DNA of 36,506 nucleotides from contig JAKSPD010000017.1 of NCBI GenBank assembly GCA_024405115.1, positions 1-36,506 on the forward strand, read 5' to 3'. This stretch comes from Lachnospiraceae bacterium (lineage in GTDB: Bacteria; Bacillota; Clostridia; Lachnospirales; Lachnospiraceae). This document shows, in pieces, positions 7,368 to 18,400 of this stretch; the stretch's first letter is position 1, and every line of letters starts with the position of its first letter. The notes below the pieces were generated by a model. The model had not been told where the DNA came from, did not search any database, and saw nothing but the letters and a program-made list of their open reading frames with translations. Both the position numbers and the translations under genes were made by a program.

Positions 7368-8765
7368 ATGGAAAAGTTAGTTACAGTCAGGGAACTTTTC
7401 GCTGACACGGAAAAATACATTGGGAAAGAAGTAAAAGTGGGCGGATGGATCCGTTCCGTACGTGATTCAAAGTCATTTGGATTCATTGTCATGAATGACG
7501 GAAGCTGTTTTGAGACACTTCAGATCGTATATCATGACAGGATGGAAAATTTTGCTGAAATCTCAAAGCTCAATGTAGCCACAAGCATTATCGTCCGCGG
7601 TATTCTTACAGCCACACCCGAGGCAAAGCAGCCTTTCGAGATCCAGGCTGATGAAATCACGGTTGAAGGTACTTCAACTCCCGATTATCCGCTTCAGAAA
7701 AAGCGTCATACCCTTGAGTACTTAAGGACGATGCCGCATCTCCGCCCCAGGACGAACACATTCATGGCCACATTCCGTGTAAGGAGCGTCCTTGCATATG
7801 CCATTCACAAGTTCTATCAGGAGAGAGGATTTGTCTATGTACATACACCGCTCATCACGGCTTCTGACTGTGAAGGCGCCGGCGAGATGTTCCAGGTAAC
7901 GACACTTGACCTTGACCGTATTGCAAAGGCAGCGGAGCAGGAAGTTGATTATACAAAGGACTTCTTCGGAAAGCCCACCTTCCTTACCGTATCAGGACAG
8001 CTTAACGGTGAGACATATGCAATGGCATTCAGGAACATTTACACATTCGGTCCCACGTTCCGTGCTGAGAATTCAAACACGACACGTCATGCGGCGGAGT
8101 TCTGGATGATCGAGCCCGAGATGGCATTTGCAGACCTTGACGACCTCATGAACATTGAGGAAGAAATGCTTAAGTACATCATAAAGTACGTCCTTGAGAA
8201 TGCGCCGGAAGAGATGAAGTTCTTTGATTCATTCGTGGAGAAAGGACTTATCGCAAGACTTGAGAGCATCATTGACAGCGACTTTGTCCGTCTTCCCTAT
8301 ACTGAGGCAATCGAGCTTCTTAAGGAGCACATCGGTGAGTTTGAGAATAACGACATCAAGTGGGGCATGGACCTCCAGTCAGAGCACGAGCGTTACCTTA
8401 CGGAAAAGATCTTCGGAAAGCCGGTATTCCTTACAGATTATCCGAAGGAAATCAAGGCCTTCTACATGAAGCAGAATCCTGACGGAAAGACGGTTGCGGC
8501 TGTTGACTGCCTGGTTCCCGGAGTAGGTGAGATCATGGGAGGAAGCCAGCGTGAGGATGATTATGATAAGCTTCTTGCACGTATGAATGAGCTGGGACTT
8601 GATCCGGAAGGATACGGTTTCTATCTTGACCTCCGCAAGTACGGTTCAGTACGCCATTCAGGTTTCGGACTTGGATTTGAACGTGCGCTCATGTACATAA
8701 CAGGCATGCAGAACATCCGTGACGTTCTTCCCTTCCCGAGAACAACAGGAACATGTGAACTTTAA
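7368..8765 (+). CDS. asnS: Asparagine--tRNA ligase
   Basis: A 465-residue class IIb aminoacyl-tRNA synthetase that charges tRNA-Asn. An N-terminal OB-fold (about 1-110, with [17 protein letters not shown]) binds the anticodon; the catalytic core shows motif 2 ([19 protein letters not shown]) and motif 3 ([15 protein letters not shown]), with the Asn-type ending [11 protein letters not shown]. Length is typical of bacterial AsnRS. AAGGAAATC lies upstream of the ATG. No T-box leader is present; the start is 15 bases after the preceding gene, so expression depends on an upstream promoter. A strong terminator follows. Confidence 0.98.
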   Translation: MEKLVTVRELFADTEKYIGKEVKVGGWIRSVRDSKSFGFIVMNDGSCFETLQIVYHDRMENFAEISKLNVATSIIVRGILTATPEAKQPFEIQADEITVEGTSTPDYPLQKKRHTLEYLRTMPHLRPRTNTFMATFRVRSVLAYAIHKFYQERGFVYVHTPLITASDCEGAGEMFQVTTLDLDRIAKAAEQEVDYTKDFFGKPTFLTVSGQLNGETYAMAFRNIYTFGPTFRAENSNTTRHAAEFWMIEPEMAFADLDDLMNIEEEMLKYIIKYVLENAPEEMKFFDSFVEKGLIARLESIIDSDFVRLPYTEAIELLKEHIGEFENNDIKWGMDLQSEHERYLTEKIFGKPVFLTDYPKEIKAFYMKQNPDGKTVAAVDCLVPGVGEIMGGSQREDDYDKLLARMNELGLDPEGYGFYLDLRKYGSVRHSGFGLGFERALMYITGMQNIRDVLPFPRTTGTCEL

Positions 8766-8775
8766 TTAACGATTC

Positions 8776-8812
8776 GAAAGCAGCCTGAGAACATCAGACT
8801 GCTTTCATTTTT
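8776..8812 (+). terminator. Rho-independent terminator after asnS
   Basis: GAAAGCAG pairs with CTGCTTTC, continued inward by CTGA/TCAG after a one-base mismatch, and the stem is followed by ATTTTT. It ends the HIT-asnS unit just 15 bases before the next gene, so that gene needs readthrough or an internal promoter. Confidence 0.88.
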
Positions 8813-8826
8813 AAACGGAGAAACAG

Positions 8827-9909
8827 ATGAAATTCATGCATTTGAGTGACGTCCGTCTTGGACTGCATAATGAGAGCGGGCGCAGATGGGGTGAAGAACG
8901 TGTGGTTGAGGTTGCAGCTGACTTAAGGGCAGCTGTTTCGGATGCCGCAAAGGAAGGCACGGACCTCGTGCTTATTTCCGGAGGCCTTTTTGCGCATCGC
9001 CCTGTGAGCACGGAACTTGACGGGGCAAACCGTATATTTGCATCATTTCCTGAAACGGCCTTTGTGATAACCGCAGGGGAAAATGACCTTATAAAGCCAA
9101 GCAGTCCGGTCATCAGTTATAAGTGGGCGGACAATGTACATTACGTGCTCAACGGTAAGGCTGAAAAGATAAGCTTTCCTGCCTTCAATACCGCAGTGTA
9201 TGCACAGTCCGTCACATCTGACGCACATGATCCGGAGGCACTGATTGCCATAAGCGAAGGCGATGAGAAAAACGGGCACGACACGGTAAGGATAGCACTT
9301 TTGGAGGAACCTGACCCGGAAAAGGCAGCTGCCTTTGAGGGTTCGGGATTTTCCTACGTTGCCCTTGGCGGACAGGCTTCACATATGGAGCTTTCGGGTG
9401 GAAAGGCTGTTTATCCGGGTGGCTTTGAGCCGACCGGAATGACCGATACCGGCGCGCACGGTTATTACATGGGGGAAATAAACGAGACAACCGGAATGCT
9501 TGAAAGCGTGCGTTTTGTGCCGGCCGCCTCCGCCTCTTATGTGCCGTTAAAGGTAAAGGTGGGAGTGAACAATACCCCGGAGCAGGTTGCTGCCATGATT
9601 GAAAGCGAGATCAGGCGCCGCGGAATCACTAACATTTACAGGATCCGCATAACCGGCGAGAGAAAGCCTGAATACACGTTTGAGATGACTGACATTAAGT
9701 CAAGGTACAGGATAGCGGAGGTAAAATGCGAGGCTGAGCCCCAGTACGATTTTGAAGCCCTGTTTGAGGAACATCAGCAGGACATGATAGGGTATTTCAT
9801 CTCATCCCTCAGGAAGAATCATACTGAACTTTCAGACATCGATAAAACGGCCATGTTCTATGGAATAGACGCCCTCATCAAGACATCGTCCGGAAAGGAG
9901 CAGCCATGA
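8827..9909 (+). CDS. SbcD/YhaO-like metallophosphoesterase, catalytic residues lost
   Basis: A 360-residue protein whose order of segments follows the Lachnospiraceae SbcD/Mre11-like DNA-repair nuclease family: MKFMHLSDVRLG at the N-terminus, LVLISGGLF (about 47-55), AGENDLIKP (83-91), FSYVALGGQ (175-183). Each canonical metal-binding motif is changed: D-x-H is D8-V-R10, G-D is G52-G53, G-N-H-D is G84-E85-N86-D87, and G-H-x-H is G181-G182-Q-A184. A working di-metal centre is therefore unlikely. The C-terminal part (about 225-350) matches the capping and DNA-binding region of the family. GGAG lies upstream of the ATG. It overlaps the ATPase gene by ATGA, so the two are translationally coupled and probably form a complex. 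The frame is intact, so it is not a pseudogene by sequence. Confidence 0.82.
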   Translation: MKFMHLSDVRLGLHNESGRRWGEERVVEVAADLRAAVSDAAKEGTDLVLISGGLFAHRPVSTELDGANRIFASFPETAFVITAGENDLIKPSSPVISYKWADNVHYVLNGKAEKISFPAFNTAVYAQSVTSDAHDPEALIAISEGDEKNGHDTVRIALLEEPDPEKAAAFEGSGFSYVALGGQASHMELSGGKAVYPGGFEPTGMTDTGAHGYYMGEINETTGMLESVRFVPAASASYVPLKVKVGVNNTPEQVAAMIESEIRRRGITNIYRIRITGERKPEYTFEMTDIKSRYRIAEVKCEAEPQYDFEALFEEHQQDMIGYFISSLRKNHTELSDIDKTAMFYGIDALIKTSSGKEQP

Positions 9910-11714
9910 AGATACTGAGTGTACATATTGACGGCTTCGGGAAATTTACGAATCGCGACTTTGCCTTCAATGAAGGGACCACCGTAATCTACGGCCATAA
10001 CGAGGCCGGAAAATCGACCCTTCACGGCTTCATTGAGGCCATGCTCCTCGGACCCAACAAGAAAGCGCGCGGCTTTGCACGCTCCATATATGAAAGCATG
10101 GAGCCATGGGACCCGGCGGTTCCATACGGCGGTTCAATGCGTGTCTTAAGCGACGGGGAAATATTCCGGATTGAAAGGAACTTTAAAAAAGGAAAAGAAT
10201 CCCTTCAGGTGTTCAATGAGTCAAAAGGCTGTTACACGGCTTCCGCCGATGGAACCCTCAGCGCGATCTTAAAGGGACTTACCCCGAACGCCTGCAGGAA
10301 CACTATAAGCATCGGACAGCTTTCCGCAAAGACGGGTACGGCACTTCAGAGTGAATTAAAGGGTTATGTGGATAACGTCGGGAGCACGGCGAACCCTGAC
10401 CTGAGTGCGGATAGTGCCATTGATTTCCTGAAAAAGGAAAAGGAAAGCCTTGCCTCAGATATCCGCGAGGATGCGGCAAAGGAATATGCGGCCACATTAA
10501 GTAACATAAGGAAGATTGAAAATGAAATCGATGTTCCGGAGAATGACAACCATATCCTTTATTATGAGGAGGAGCGTAAGAAGGTAAGCGACAGCGCGAG
10601 TGTTCTTGAAAACGAGGTGAATGAGACGGAAGCCCGTATCGAGCATGCGGACAAGATCCTGCTCGACAATCACATCTACTCATCTGAGGACATAGAAAAG
10701 CTTGACCAGAAGGCTGACGGACTGTACCGTGAGTATAAGGAGAGAAAGAAAAAGGCGGCCAACACCCTCCGCACCGTCGGAATCATTGTATCGTCCATAC
10801 TGCTGGCAGCGGGCATCGCGGGGGCAGTATACTACTACAAAACTTCCGGATGGCTTATGATTGTGGCAGCGGCAGTGGTGGCGCTTGCACTTCTGATACT
10901 GTGCATAGTACTCGGTGCATCGGCGAGAGCCGCACTCAAGGAGAAGGAAAAAGAAATCCTCAGTTTCATGGAGGGGCGTAACGGCGACACGGCGGTCAAT
11001 GATGAGACCGTGGCTAACCTTAAACGCTGCATACACAGCTATGACGGGCTCCTTAATGAAAGGGAGCGTGACCGCGGCGTGGTTTCGGTTTTCCGTGAGA
11101 GATATTCAGCTGTTTTGAAGGAACTTACGGAGGTTACAGGAAAGCTTGAGGAGCAGCAGAAAATCCGTTTCAACGTGGAAGCACGCCTGATGGAGGAAAA
11201 CAGCCTTAGGAACCATGCTTCTGAGCTTCGTGACGTGATAGCGGAAAATAACCGCCTTAAGGAACAGATGGATGCCATTGACATCGCAATCGACACAATC
11301 GGGGACCTGAGCTTCACAATCAAGGACAGGCTCGGAACTTACCTGAATTTTGAGGCATCGCGTGCCCTTAAGAGCCTGACAGACGGAAGATACCACAGCA
11401 TGGACATCGGCACAGGAAATGACATATCGCTCAACTCAAAACTGGGAATGATAAGCGTGAATGATATTTCCGCAGGTACCATGGACCAGGTATATCTGGC
11501 AGTAAGGATGGCGGCCGCCCGCTTCATGATGGGCGGTGAGGATGAGCTTCCGCTTATCTTCGATGACAGCTTTGCCCTTTATGATGACGGAAGGATGCAG
11601 AGCGCCGTCAATTTCATAGCGGATGACTATAAGGGACAGATCCTGATTTTTACATGCCATACACGTGAGGCAGCAGCCTTAAGCGGGAAGGAAATCAATC
11701 TTATAGAACTGTAA
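9906..11714 (+). CDS. YhaN/Rad50-like AAA ATPase with membrane hairpin
   Basis: A 602-residue SMC-like ATPase. Walker A is GHNEAGKST (residues 30-38); the signature motif ISAGTMDQVYLAVRMA, Walker B LPLIFDDSFALYD and switch FTCHTRE are near the C-terminus, so the ATPase site looks complete. Charged coiled-coil arms flank two hydrophobic segments (about 291-311 and 315-340) in place of the Rad50 zinc hook, an arrangement typical of YhaN-type proteins that tethers the arm tip to the membrane. Known relatives partner with an SbcD/YhaO-type nuclease, and the gene just upstream is the expected partner but with a degenerate active site. It is shorter than most SbcC proteins. A terminator follows. 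Confidence 0.88.
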   Translation: MKILSVHIDGFGKFTNRDFAFNEGTTVIYGHNEAGKSTLHGFIEAMLLGPNKKARGFARSIYESMEPWDPAVPYGGSMRVLSDGEIFRIERNFKKGKESLQVFNESKGCYTASADGTLSAILKGLTPNACRNTISIGQLSAKTGTALQSELKGYVDNVGSTANPDLSADSAIDFLKKEKESLASDIREDAAKEYAATLSNIRKIENEIDVPENDNHILYYEEERKKVSDSASVLENEVNETEARIEHADKILLDNHIYSSEDIEKLDQKADGLYREYKERKKKAANTLRTVGIIVSSILLAAGIAGAVYYYKTSGWLMIVAAAVVALALLILCIVLGASARAALKEKEKEILSFMEGRNGDTAVNDETVANLKRCIHSYDGLLNERERDRGVVSVFRERYSAVLKELTEVTGKLEEQQKIRFNVEARLMEENSLRNHASELRDVIAENNRLKEQMDAIDIAIDTIGDLSFTIKDRLGTYLNFEASRALKSLTDGRYHSMDIGTGNDISLNSKLGMISVNDISAGTMDQVYLAVRMAAARFMMGGEDELPLIFDDSFALYDDGRMQSAVNFIADDYKGQILIFTCHTREAAALSGKEINLIEL

Positions 11715-11744
11715 CCGTCCGGAACGGATTAGTGAAATGTAACA

Positions 11745-11804
11745 GTGCACATCATGATTAATTGGAAGTAATCACAAAATCAATCATGATGTGCACGTTT
11801 TATT
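11745..11804 (+). terminator. Rho-independent terminator with a 15-bp perfect stem
   Basis: GTGCACATCATGATT (11745-11759) and its exact complement (11782-11796) enclose 22 bases and are followed by GTTTTATTT. The stem is unusually long and uninterrupted. It separates the ATPase from the glycogen genes. Confidence 0.85.
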
Positions 11805-11833
11805 TGTACAAAAAAGACAGTTTGTGTTATAAT
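11804..11833 (+). promoter_or_regulatory. Promoter of the glgC operon
   Basis: TATAAT at 11828-11833 is preceded by TG one base upstream, giving an extended -10. A weak -35 candidate, TTGTAC, lies 18 bases before it. The -10 is about 36 bases from the glgC start codon. Confidence 0.72.
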
Positions 11834-11869
11834 GAAACAAATATTTTTACCATTTAAGGAAGTGATATT

Positions 11870-13144
11870 TTGCATAAAAAAGAAATGATCGCAATGCTCC
11901 TCGCAGGAGGGCAGGGAAGCAGACTGGGCGTGCTCACTGAGAAGGTGGCCAAGCCTGCAGTTGCTTTTGGCGGCAAATACAGAATAATCGATTTCCCGCT
12001 TTCAAACTGCATTAATTCAGGAATAGACACCGTTGGCGTGCTCACGCAGTATCAGCCCTTAAGACTGAATGCTCACATCGGCATAGGAATCCCGTGGGAC
12101 CTTGACCGTAACTACGGCGGTGTTACGGTGCTCCCGCCTCATGAGACGATAGAGGGCTCTGACTGGTACTCAGGTACAGCAAATGCAATCTGCCAGAACA
12201 TGGAGTATATGGATGAGTTTGATCCGGAGTATGTCCTGATCCTTTCAGGTGATCATATCTACAAGATGGATTACGAGGTGATGCTCGAATACCATAAGGC
12301 GTCAAATGCTGATTTCACGATTGCGTGCATGCCCGTACCCATGGAGGAGGCTTCACGTTTCGGACTGGCTGTCACAGATGGCTCAGGCCGTATAACCGAG
12401 TTCCAGGAGAAGCCCGCGGAGCCGAAGTCCAACCTCGCGTCCATGGGGATATATATCTTCACATACAGTGAACTGAAAAAGGCCCTTATGGAGCTTAAGG
12501 ACCAGCCGGGATGCGATTTCGGAAAGCATGTCATTCCTTACATGAAGGATTCCGGAAAGAGGATCTTTGCGTATGAGTTCAATGATTACTGGAAGGACGT
12601 GGGAACATTAAGCTCATACTGGCAGACAAACATGGAGCTTGTCGACATCGTCCCGAACTTCAACCTTTATGAGGAGTTCTGGAAGATCTACACTAAGAAC
12701 GGCCGCGTTGAAGGCCAGTATCTTGGGGAAAACTGTGAAGTGTCCCGTTCGATAATAGGGGCGGGATGTGAAATATACGGAAAGGTCTGCGGCTCTGTCC
12801 TTTCAGACAGTGTCACGGTCGAAGATGGTGCGGAAGTCATTGACTCGATAGTCATGAGCAGCGTGCATATAGGAAGGGGAGCAAGGCTCTATAAGTGCAT
12901 CATCTCTGACAACTGCCAGATAGGTGAGGGCGCCGTGCTTGGAACCGGAGAATACGCGGAGTCCATGTATGATAAGAAGGTTTACTGTTCTGATCTTGTA
13001 ACAATAGCTGAAAACTCAGTCATACCGGCAGGGGTTACCGTGGGTGTGAATACGGCCATCATCGGCGTCACAACACCGGAGGACTATCCTGATGGAAGAC
13101 TTCCTTCCGGAGGATTCATTGTGAAGGAGGGCGGTAAATCATGA
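11870..13144 (+). CDS. glgC: Glucose-1-phosphate adenylyltransferase (ADP-glucose pyrophosphorylase), catalytic subunit
   Basis: Makes ADP-glucose from ATP and glucose 1-phosphate, the committed step of bacterial glycogen synthesis. The 424-residue product has the nucleotidyltransferase signature [13 protein letters not shown], the segments WYSGTANA and [12 protein letters not shown] that carry catalytic and metal-binding residues, FQEKP, and a C-terminal left-handed beta helix. The start is a TTG at 11870, supported by AAGGAAGTGAT eight bases upstream; the in-frame ATG at 11885 has only an A-rich leader. The last four bases overlap glgD (ATGA), so the two subunits are coupled, as in other Firmicutes where GlgC and GlgD form a heterotetramer. 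Confidence 0.97.
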   Translation: MHKKEMIAMLLAGGQGSRLGVLTEKVAKPAVAFGGKYRIIDFPLSNCINSGIDTVGVLTQYQPLRLNAHIGIGIPWDLDRNYGGVTVLPPHETIEGSDWYSGTANAICQNMEYMDEFDPEYVLILSGDHIYKMDYEVMLEYHKASNADFTIACMPVPMEEASRFGLAVTDGSGRITEFQEKPAEPKSNLASMGIYIFTYSELKKALMELKDQPGCDFGKHVIPYMKDSGKRIFAYEFNDYWKDVGTLSSYWQTNMELVDIVPNFNLYEEFWKIYTKNGRVEGQYLGENCEVSRSIIGAGCEIYGKVCGSVLSDSVTVEDGAEVIDSIVMSSVHIGRGARLYKCIISDNCQIGEGAVLGTGEYAESMYDKKVYCSDLVTIAENSVIPAGVTVGVNTAIIGVTTPEDYPDGRLPSGGFIVKEGGKS

Positions 13145-14259
13145 GAGCCATAGGTATCATCCTCGCAGGAGGAAACTCAAAGAGAATGCGTGAGCTTTCA
13201 AGAAAGCGTGCCATTGCCGCCATGCCCATGGCAGGCGGATACCGCAGCATTGACTTTGCGCTTTCAAACATGACGAATTCCGGCATCAAGACGGTGGCGG
13301 TGCTCACACAGTATAATTCCCGCTCGCTCAACAGGCATCTTGCATCATCAAAATGGTGGGACTTCGGAAGAAAACAGGGCGGACTGTATGTCTTCAACCC
13401 GACCATCACTGCAGAAAGAAGTGACTGGTACCGCGGCACGGCCGATGCACTCTACCAGAACCTGGATTTCCTTAAGTCAAGCCATGAGCCTTATGTGGTG
13501 ATTGCCTCCGGAGACGGAATCTACAAGATGGATTACAACAAGGTCCTTGAGTACCACATTGAGAAGAAGGCTGACATCACGGTTGTCTGCACGGAGTTCC
13601 CCGAAGGCGACGATCCCACAAGGTTCGGATATGTGAAGGCAAATTCGGAGGGAAGGATCACTGATTTTGAGGAAAAACCCGTCACGACGGATAAGACCAC
13701 GATAAGCTGCGGAATATATGTGGTAAGAAGACGTCATCTCATCGAATTCCTTGAGAAGTGCGGGGAAGAGGAAAACTATGATTTCGTTCAGGACGTTCTC
13801 GTGAGGTACAAGAATGTCAAACGGATCTTTGCGTACAGGATGGAAGGATACTGGAGGAACATCGCTTCAGTCGATTCATATTTCAGGGCAAATATGGACT
13901 TCCTTAAATATGATGTCAGAAAGTATTTCGGGGACGAACCGGCCATTTACACCAAGGTCGATGACCTGCCTCCGGCAAAATACAATACGGGCTGCCAGGT
14001 TAGGAATTCACTTATAGCCGATGGCTGCATAGTGAACGGAAAGGTAGAAAACTCGTTACTTTTTAAAGACGTTTATGTAGGAAATAACTGCACGATTAGA
14101 AATTCCATAGTCCTTAATAACGTTTATATAGGCGACAACACAGTTCTGGAAAACTGCATTGTGGAGTCAAGGGATGTTATAAGGACGAACTCGACATATG
14201 CAGGAACCCCGGACGACCTCAAGATCGTTGTCGTTAAGAATGACATTTACGCGGGGTAA
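13141..14259 (+). CDS. glgD: Glucose-1-phosphate adenylyltransferase, GlgD subunit
   Basis: The 372-residue partner of GlgC. It keeps the overall fold ([23 protein letters not shown], a C-terminal beta helix with [15 protein letters not shown]) but differs in the catalytic region, for example SGDG in place of the SGDH of GlgC. This fits the known role of GlgD as a modulating subunit that raises GlgC activity. GGAGGGCGG precedes the ATG and overlaps the end of glgC. A G+C-rich hairpin and spoVG follow at once. Confidence 0.96.
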   Translation: MRAIGIILAGGNSKRMRELSRKRAIAAMPMAGGYRSIDFALSNMTNSGIKTVAVLTQYNSRSLNRHLASSKWWDFGRKQGGLYVFNPTITAERSDWYRGTADALYQNLDFLKSSHEPYVVIASGDGIYKMDYNKVLEYHIEKKADITVVCTEFPEGDDPTRFGYVKANSEGRITDFEEKPVTTDKTTISCGIYVVRRRHLIEFLEKCGEEENYDFVQDVLVRYKNVKRIFAYRMEGYWRNIASVDSYFRANMDFLKYDVRKYFGDEPAIYTKVDDLPPAKYNTGCQVRNSLIADGCIVNGKVENSLLFKDVYVGNNCTIRNSIVLNNVYIGDNTVLENCIVESRDVIRTNSTYAGTPDDLKIVVVKNDIYAG

Positions 14260-14272
14260 CATCTTCCCCGCG
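14250..14272 (+). promoter_or_regulatory. Hairpin spanning the glgD stop codon, next to the spoVG binding site
   Basis: CGCGGGG (14250-14256) pairs with CCCCGCG (14266-14272); the TAA of glgD lies in the loop and the spoVG Shine-Dalgarno GGAGGGG begins two to three bases after the stem. No T-run follows, so it is not a terminator. It could tune spoVG translation or protect or cut the mRNA between the two genes. Confidence 0.6.
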
Positions 14273-14285
14273 CAGGAGGGGAAAC

Positions 14286-14552
14286 ATGCAAATTACAGAC
14301 GTCAGAGTAAGAAGGGTGGCAGGTGAAGGAAAAATGCTTGCCACGGCAACCATCACCATTGACAACGAGTTCGCAGTGCATGATATTAAGGTGATCGAGG
14401 GAGAAAACGGGTTATTCGTAGCAATGCCCAGTCGTCGTACAAAGGAGGGTGAGTTCAAGGACATAGCCCATCCCATCAATGCGGAGACAAGGAAAAAACT
14501 GGAGGAACTGGTACTTGCAGCATATGCAAAGCTTCCGGCAGAACAGCAGTAA
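14286..14552 (+). CDS. spoVG: SpoVG family regulator
   Basis: An 88-residue SpoVG protein, a small nucleic-acid-binding regulator first named in Bacillus sporulation but widespread in bacteria that do not sporulate. The opening [11 protein letters not shown] and the segment [19 protein letters not shown] are family hallmarks. GGAGGGG lies six to eight bases before the ATG. Here it is the last gene of the glgC-glgD unit, followed by a strong terminator, so its level would follow glycogen gene transcription. Confidence 0.97.
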   Translation: MQITDVRVRRVAGEGKMLATATITIDNEFAVHDIKVIEGENGLFVAMPSRRTKEGEFKDIAHPINAETRKKLEELVLAAYAKLPAEQQ

Positions 14553-14599
14553 ACCTTCCGCAGTAAAAAGAGACTGAATATAAGCCTCAACATTAACCT

Positions 14600-14640
14600 C
14601 CTCCGCAAAGGCCTGTCTCAGGCCTTTGCGGAGGTTTTTT
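14600..14640 (+). terminator. Rho-independent terminator after spoVG
   Basis: CCTCCGCAAAGGCCTG (14600-14615) pairs perfectly with its complement (14619-14634) over a TCT loop, followed by six T. It ends the glgCD-spoVG unit. The following 170 bases before pth contain no gene, only a short CCGGAG/CTCCGG dyad (14741-14772). Confidence 0.95.
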
Positions 14641-14809
14641 ACGGCCATCTGCATACCGGCACTCCCACAGCATATTTCCTTACTTCACACAAAAGAATTT
14701 CTGTGGTATATTTCATAGGAAATACATAATGAACATCTAACCGGAGACCCCCATACTTCATGGAGCCTCCGGCAAAACTGCTTTACAAAGATATATAAAA
14801 GGGAAAATC

Positions 14810-15400
14810 ATGGAGACATTTCTTATCGTCGGGCTTGGAAACCCTGACAGAAAATACGAGAATACAAGGCACAACACAGGCTTCATCTGTGTGGACTGCC
14901 TGGCGGAAAAAATGGGCGTGACCATTGCCGAAAGGAAGTTCAACGGACTGATGGCCCTTACATATAAGGACGGTAAGAAGTTCATTCTCCTAAAGCCGCA
15001 GACTTACATGAACCTTTCAGGACAGAGCGTAATGCCGGCTGCAGCCTATTATGACATACCGGCCGACCACATCGTGATAATATATGACGACATAAACCTT
15101 GACCCGGGCAGGATCCGCGTGCGTCCTTACGGTTCTGCAGGGGGACACAACGGAATGAAGAGCATCATTTCAGAGCTTCAGACTGACCGTTTCCCCAGGG
15201 TGCGTGTGGGAGTGGGCCTTAATGAGCGTGAGACGCCTGAAGGCGAAAAGGTCAGGACTGACCTTGCGGCCCATGTGCTGGCAAAGTTCACACCTGAAGA
15301 GAGAAAGGTAATGGACGGTATTTTTGCCAGGGCCGCCGATGCCGCGCTTGCGGTCTGCACCGATGGCCCCGAACAGGCAATGAATCTCTATAACTGCTGA
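14810..15400 (+). CDS. pth: Peptidyl-tRNA hydrolase
   Basis: A 196-residue Pth that releases peptides from prematurely dropped peptidyl-tRNA. Landmarks are IVGLGNPDRKYENTRHNTGF with the catalytic histidine, KPQTYMNLSGQSV, YDDINLDPGRIRVRPYGSAGGHNGMKSI, and FPRVRVGVG. Length is typical. AAAAGGGAAAATC precedes the ATG. It is directly upstream of mfd, as in Bacillus (spoVC-yabK-mfd). Confidence 0.97.
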   Translation: METFLIVGLGNPDRKYENTRHNTGFICVDCLAEKMGVTIAERKFNGLMALTYKDGKKFILLKPQTYMNLSGQSVMPAAAYYDIPADHIVIIYDDINLDPGRIRVRPYGSAGGHNGMKSIISELQTDRFPRVRVGVGLNERETPEGEKVRTDLAAHVLAKFTPEERKVMDGIFARAADAALAVCTDGPEQAMNLYNC

Positions 15401-15425
15401 ACCTGACAGATAAACCTTGACATAA

Positions 15426-18400
15426 ATGTACAATTCAATAATTAACGAAAAACCATATAAGGAAATATGCGAACGGTTTCCGTATGCCGGAAAGCCCATC
15501 ACCGTGACCGGGCTTAACGGGTCAAGAAAGATCCAGTTTGCATATGAGCTTTCAAAGGCCATGGGTGCAGGCTGGATACTGTGGGTCACGAATGACGAGA
15601 GGCTGGCAACCGGAATACAGTCTGATTTCAGGACATTTTCCGACAACTGCTGGCTGTATCCCGCAAAGGACCTTCTTTTCTATTCCTCAGACGTGCACGG
15701 CAACTTCATAAGGAACCAGAGGGCGGATGCCAGAAAGCATCTTCTCGAGGATGACTGCGGCGTGCTTGTCACGACTGTAGACGGCCTTATGGACAAGATT
15801 CCGTCACGTGAGACAGTGGCAAGGGACAAGCTGAGACTTTTTGAAGGGATGGTCATTCCCATCAGGAACATGATAAAGCTTCTGAACCGTCTGGGCTATG
15901 AGAGGGTTTCCGAAACCGGAGCGATGGGACAGTTTGCCGTCCGTGGCGGTATCGTGGACATTTTCCCGATGACTGCTGAATTTCCTGTGCGTGTGGATTT
16001 CTTTGATGACGAGATTGACACGATAAGGACATTTGACCCTGATTCACAGCGTTCACTCGACCGCGTGAATCCCGTTGAAATTTACCCTGCGGCTGATGCA
16101 TCGGCCTGTGAGGTGTCACTTCTTGACTACTTCAGGAAAAATGCCATAATCATCGCGGATGACCCGGTCCGTCTTAAAGGTAAGGCTGAACTGACTGAAA
16201 CGGAGTTCCGTGAGGCTACCGAAAGACGGCTTAACACAAATGCTGAGCCTGATTCTGAAACTGAAGTCATAGACATTTTTTCGGCTGCAGAGACAATGGA
16301 CCGCCTTGCGGCTCCGGGGACCGTGTATTTTTCCGCGCTTGACGATGAACTAAGGGAGTTTGGCTCCGGGGAGGCCTTCAATTTCAGTACCGGATCAACG
16401 GGAAGCTATAAGGACAGCTTTGAACTTCTCATCTCTGACATAAAGCATTATGAGAAGGAGATGTACCGCATAACCGTAATGACCTCGTCAAGGACAAGGA
16501 CCTCAAGGCTTGCGGAAAATCTCCGTGAGATGGGGCTTCATGCCTTCTGCCCGGATGAACATTCGGAAGAACTTAAGCCGGGTTCCGTGGAAGTTGTTTA
16601 CGGAACGCTCAGCAGCGGGTTTTCATGTCCTGATATTCGCTATGTACTGTTTACCGAGGATGACATGTTCGGTACTGCCACCGGTGGACATACAGCAAAG
16701 AAAAAGCATCACAGGGAAAAAGGCGAGAAGATTTCATCACTCGATGAGCTTTCAGTCGGTGACTATGTTGTTCACGAAAGCCACGGAATCGGCGTATATA
16801 AGGGAATTGAGAGAATCGAAAAGGATGAGGTCGCCAAGGACTACATCCACATAGAATATGGTGACGGCGGAAGCCTTTACCTTCCCGCCACACGCCTTGA
16901 CCTCGTACAGAAATATTCGGGTGCCGACGGCCACAAGCCGAAACTTAACAAGCTTAATGGCACTGAGTGGCAGAAGACAAAGGCACGCGTGACAAAGGCA
17001 GTCACTGACCTTGCAAAGGAACTTGTCGAGCTTTATGCAAAAAGAAGCATCCTCGGAGGCTTCAGGTACGGACCGGACACGGTATGGCAGAAGGAGTTTG
17101 AGGAACTTTTCCCGTATGTTGAGACCGAGGACCAGCTGACCGCCATCGAGGCCGTCAAGAACGACATGGAGTCCACGAAGATAATGGACCGTCTTGTGTG
17201 CGGAGACGTGGGATACGGAAAGACGGAGATAGCCTTAAGGGCCGCCTTCAAGGCTGTCCAGGAGGGAAAACAGGTGGCATATCTTGTTCCCACCACCATA
17301 CTTGCAAAACAGCATTACGGCACCTTCACTGAAAGAATGAAGGGTTTCCCGGTCAATGTGGAAATGATGTCACGTTTCAAGACCTCCGCAGAAAACAAGA
17401 AGACAGCGGAGCGCCTGAAGACGGGACTTACCGACATAGTCATAGGAACACACAGGATACTTTCAAACGATGTCAGGTTCAAGGACCTGGGGCTTCTTAT
17501 AATAGATGAGGAGCAGAGGTTCGGGGTAGCACATAAGGAAAAGATAAAGCAGATGAAGTCCAACGTGGATGTCCTTGTGCTTACCGCAACACCCATACCG
17601 AGGACTCTTCATATGTCCCTTACGGGAATACGTGATCTTTCCGTACTTGAGGAACCGCCCTTTGACCGTGTCCCCATCCAGACTTATGTCATGGAATATA
17701 ATGATGAACTTGTGCGTGAGGCCATCAGCCGCGAGGCTGCAAGAAACGGGCAGGTCTACTACGTATTCAACAGGGTAAAGGGAATAGAGGAAAAAACCGC
17801 GAGGCTGCAGGCGCTGATGCCGGACGTGAGGATAGAGTTCGCACACGGACAGATGCCTGAAAGGGAACTTGAATCCATAATGATGGATTTCGTGGAAGGA
17901 AACATCGACGTGCTGGTATCGACCACCATAATCGAGACCGGGCTTGACATACCGAATGCAAATACCCTTATTGTTGACGGTGCGGAGCGTCTGGGGCTTT
18001 CCCAGCTTTACCAGATAAGGGGACGTGTGGGACGTTCCAACCGTACTTCATACGCATTCCTCATGTACCGCAAGGACAAGGTGCTTTCAGATGAGGCGGA
18101 AAAACGTCTCAAGGCCATAAAAGAGTTCACCGAATTCGGTTCCGGTATAAAGATTGCAATGCGCGACCTTGAGATCCGCGGTGCCGGCAATGTGCTCGGA
18201 AGCGAACAGTCCGGGCAGATGGAGGCCGTGGGTTACGAGCTTTACTGCAAGCTCCTCAAAAAGGCCGTAAGGCTCCTTTCGGGGAAGGAGGAAAAGGTTG
18301 AGGAATTCAACACGCAGATCGAGTGTGACATCGACGCGTTCATACCTGAGGATTACATCAGGAGTGAATATCATAAGCTTGACATTTATAAACGTATATC

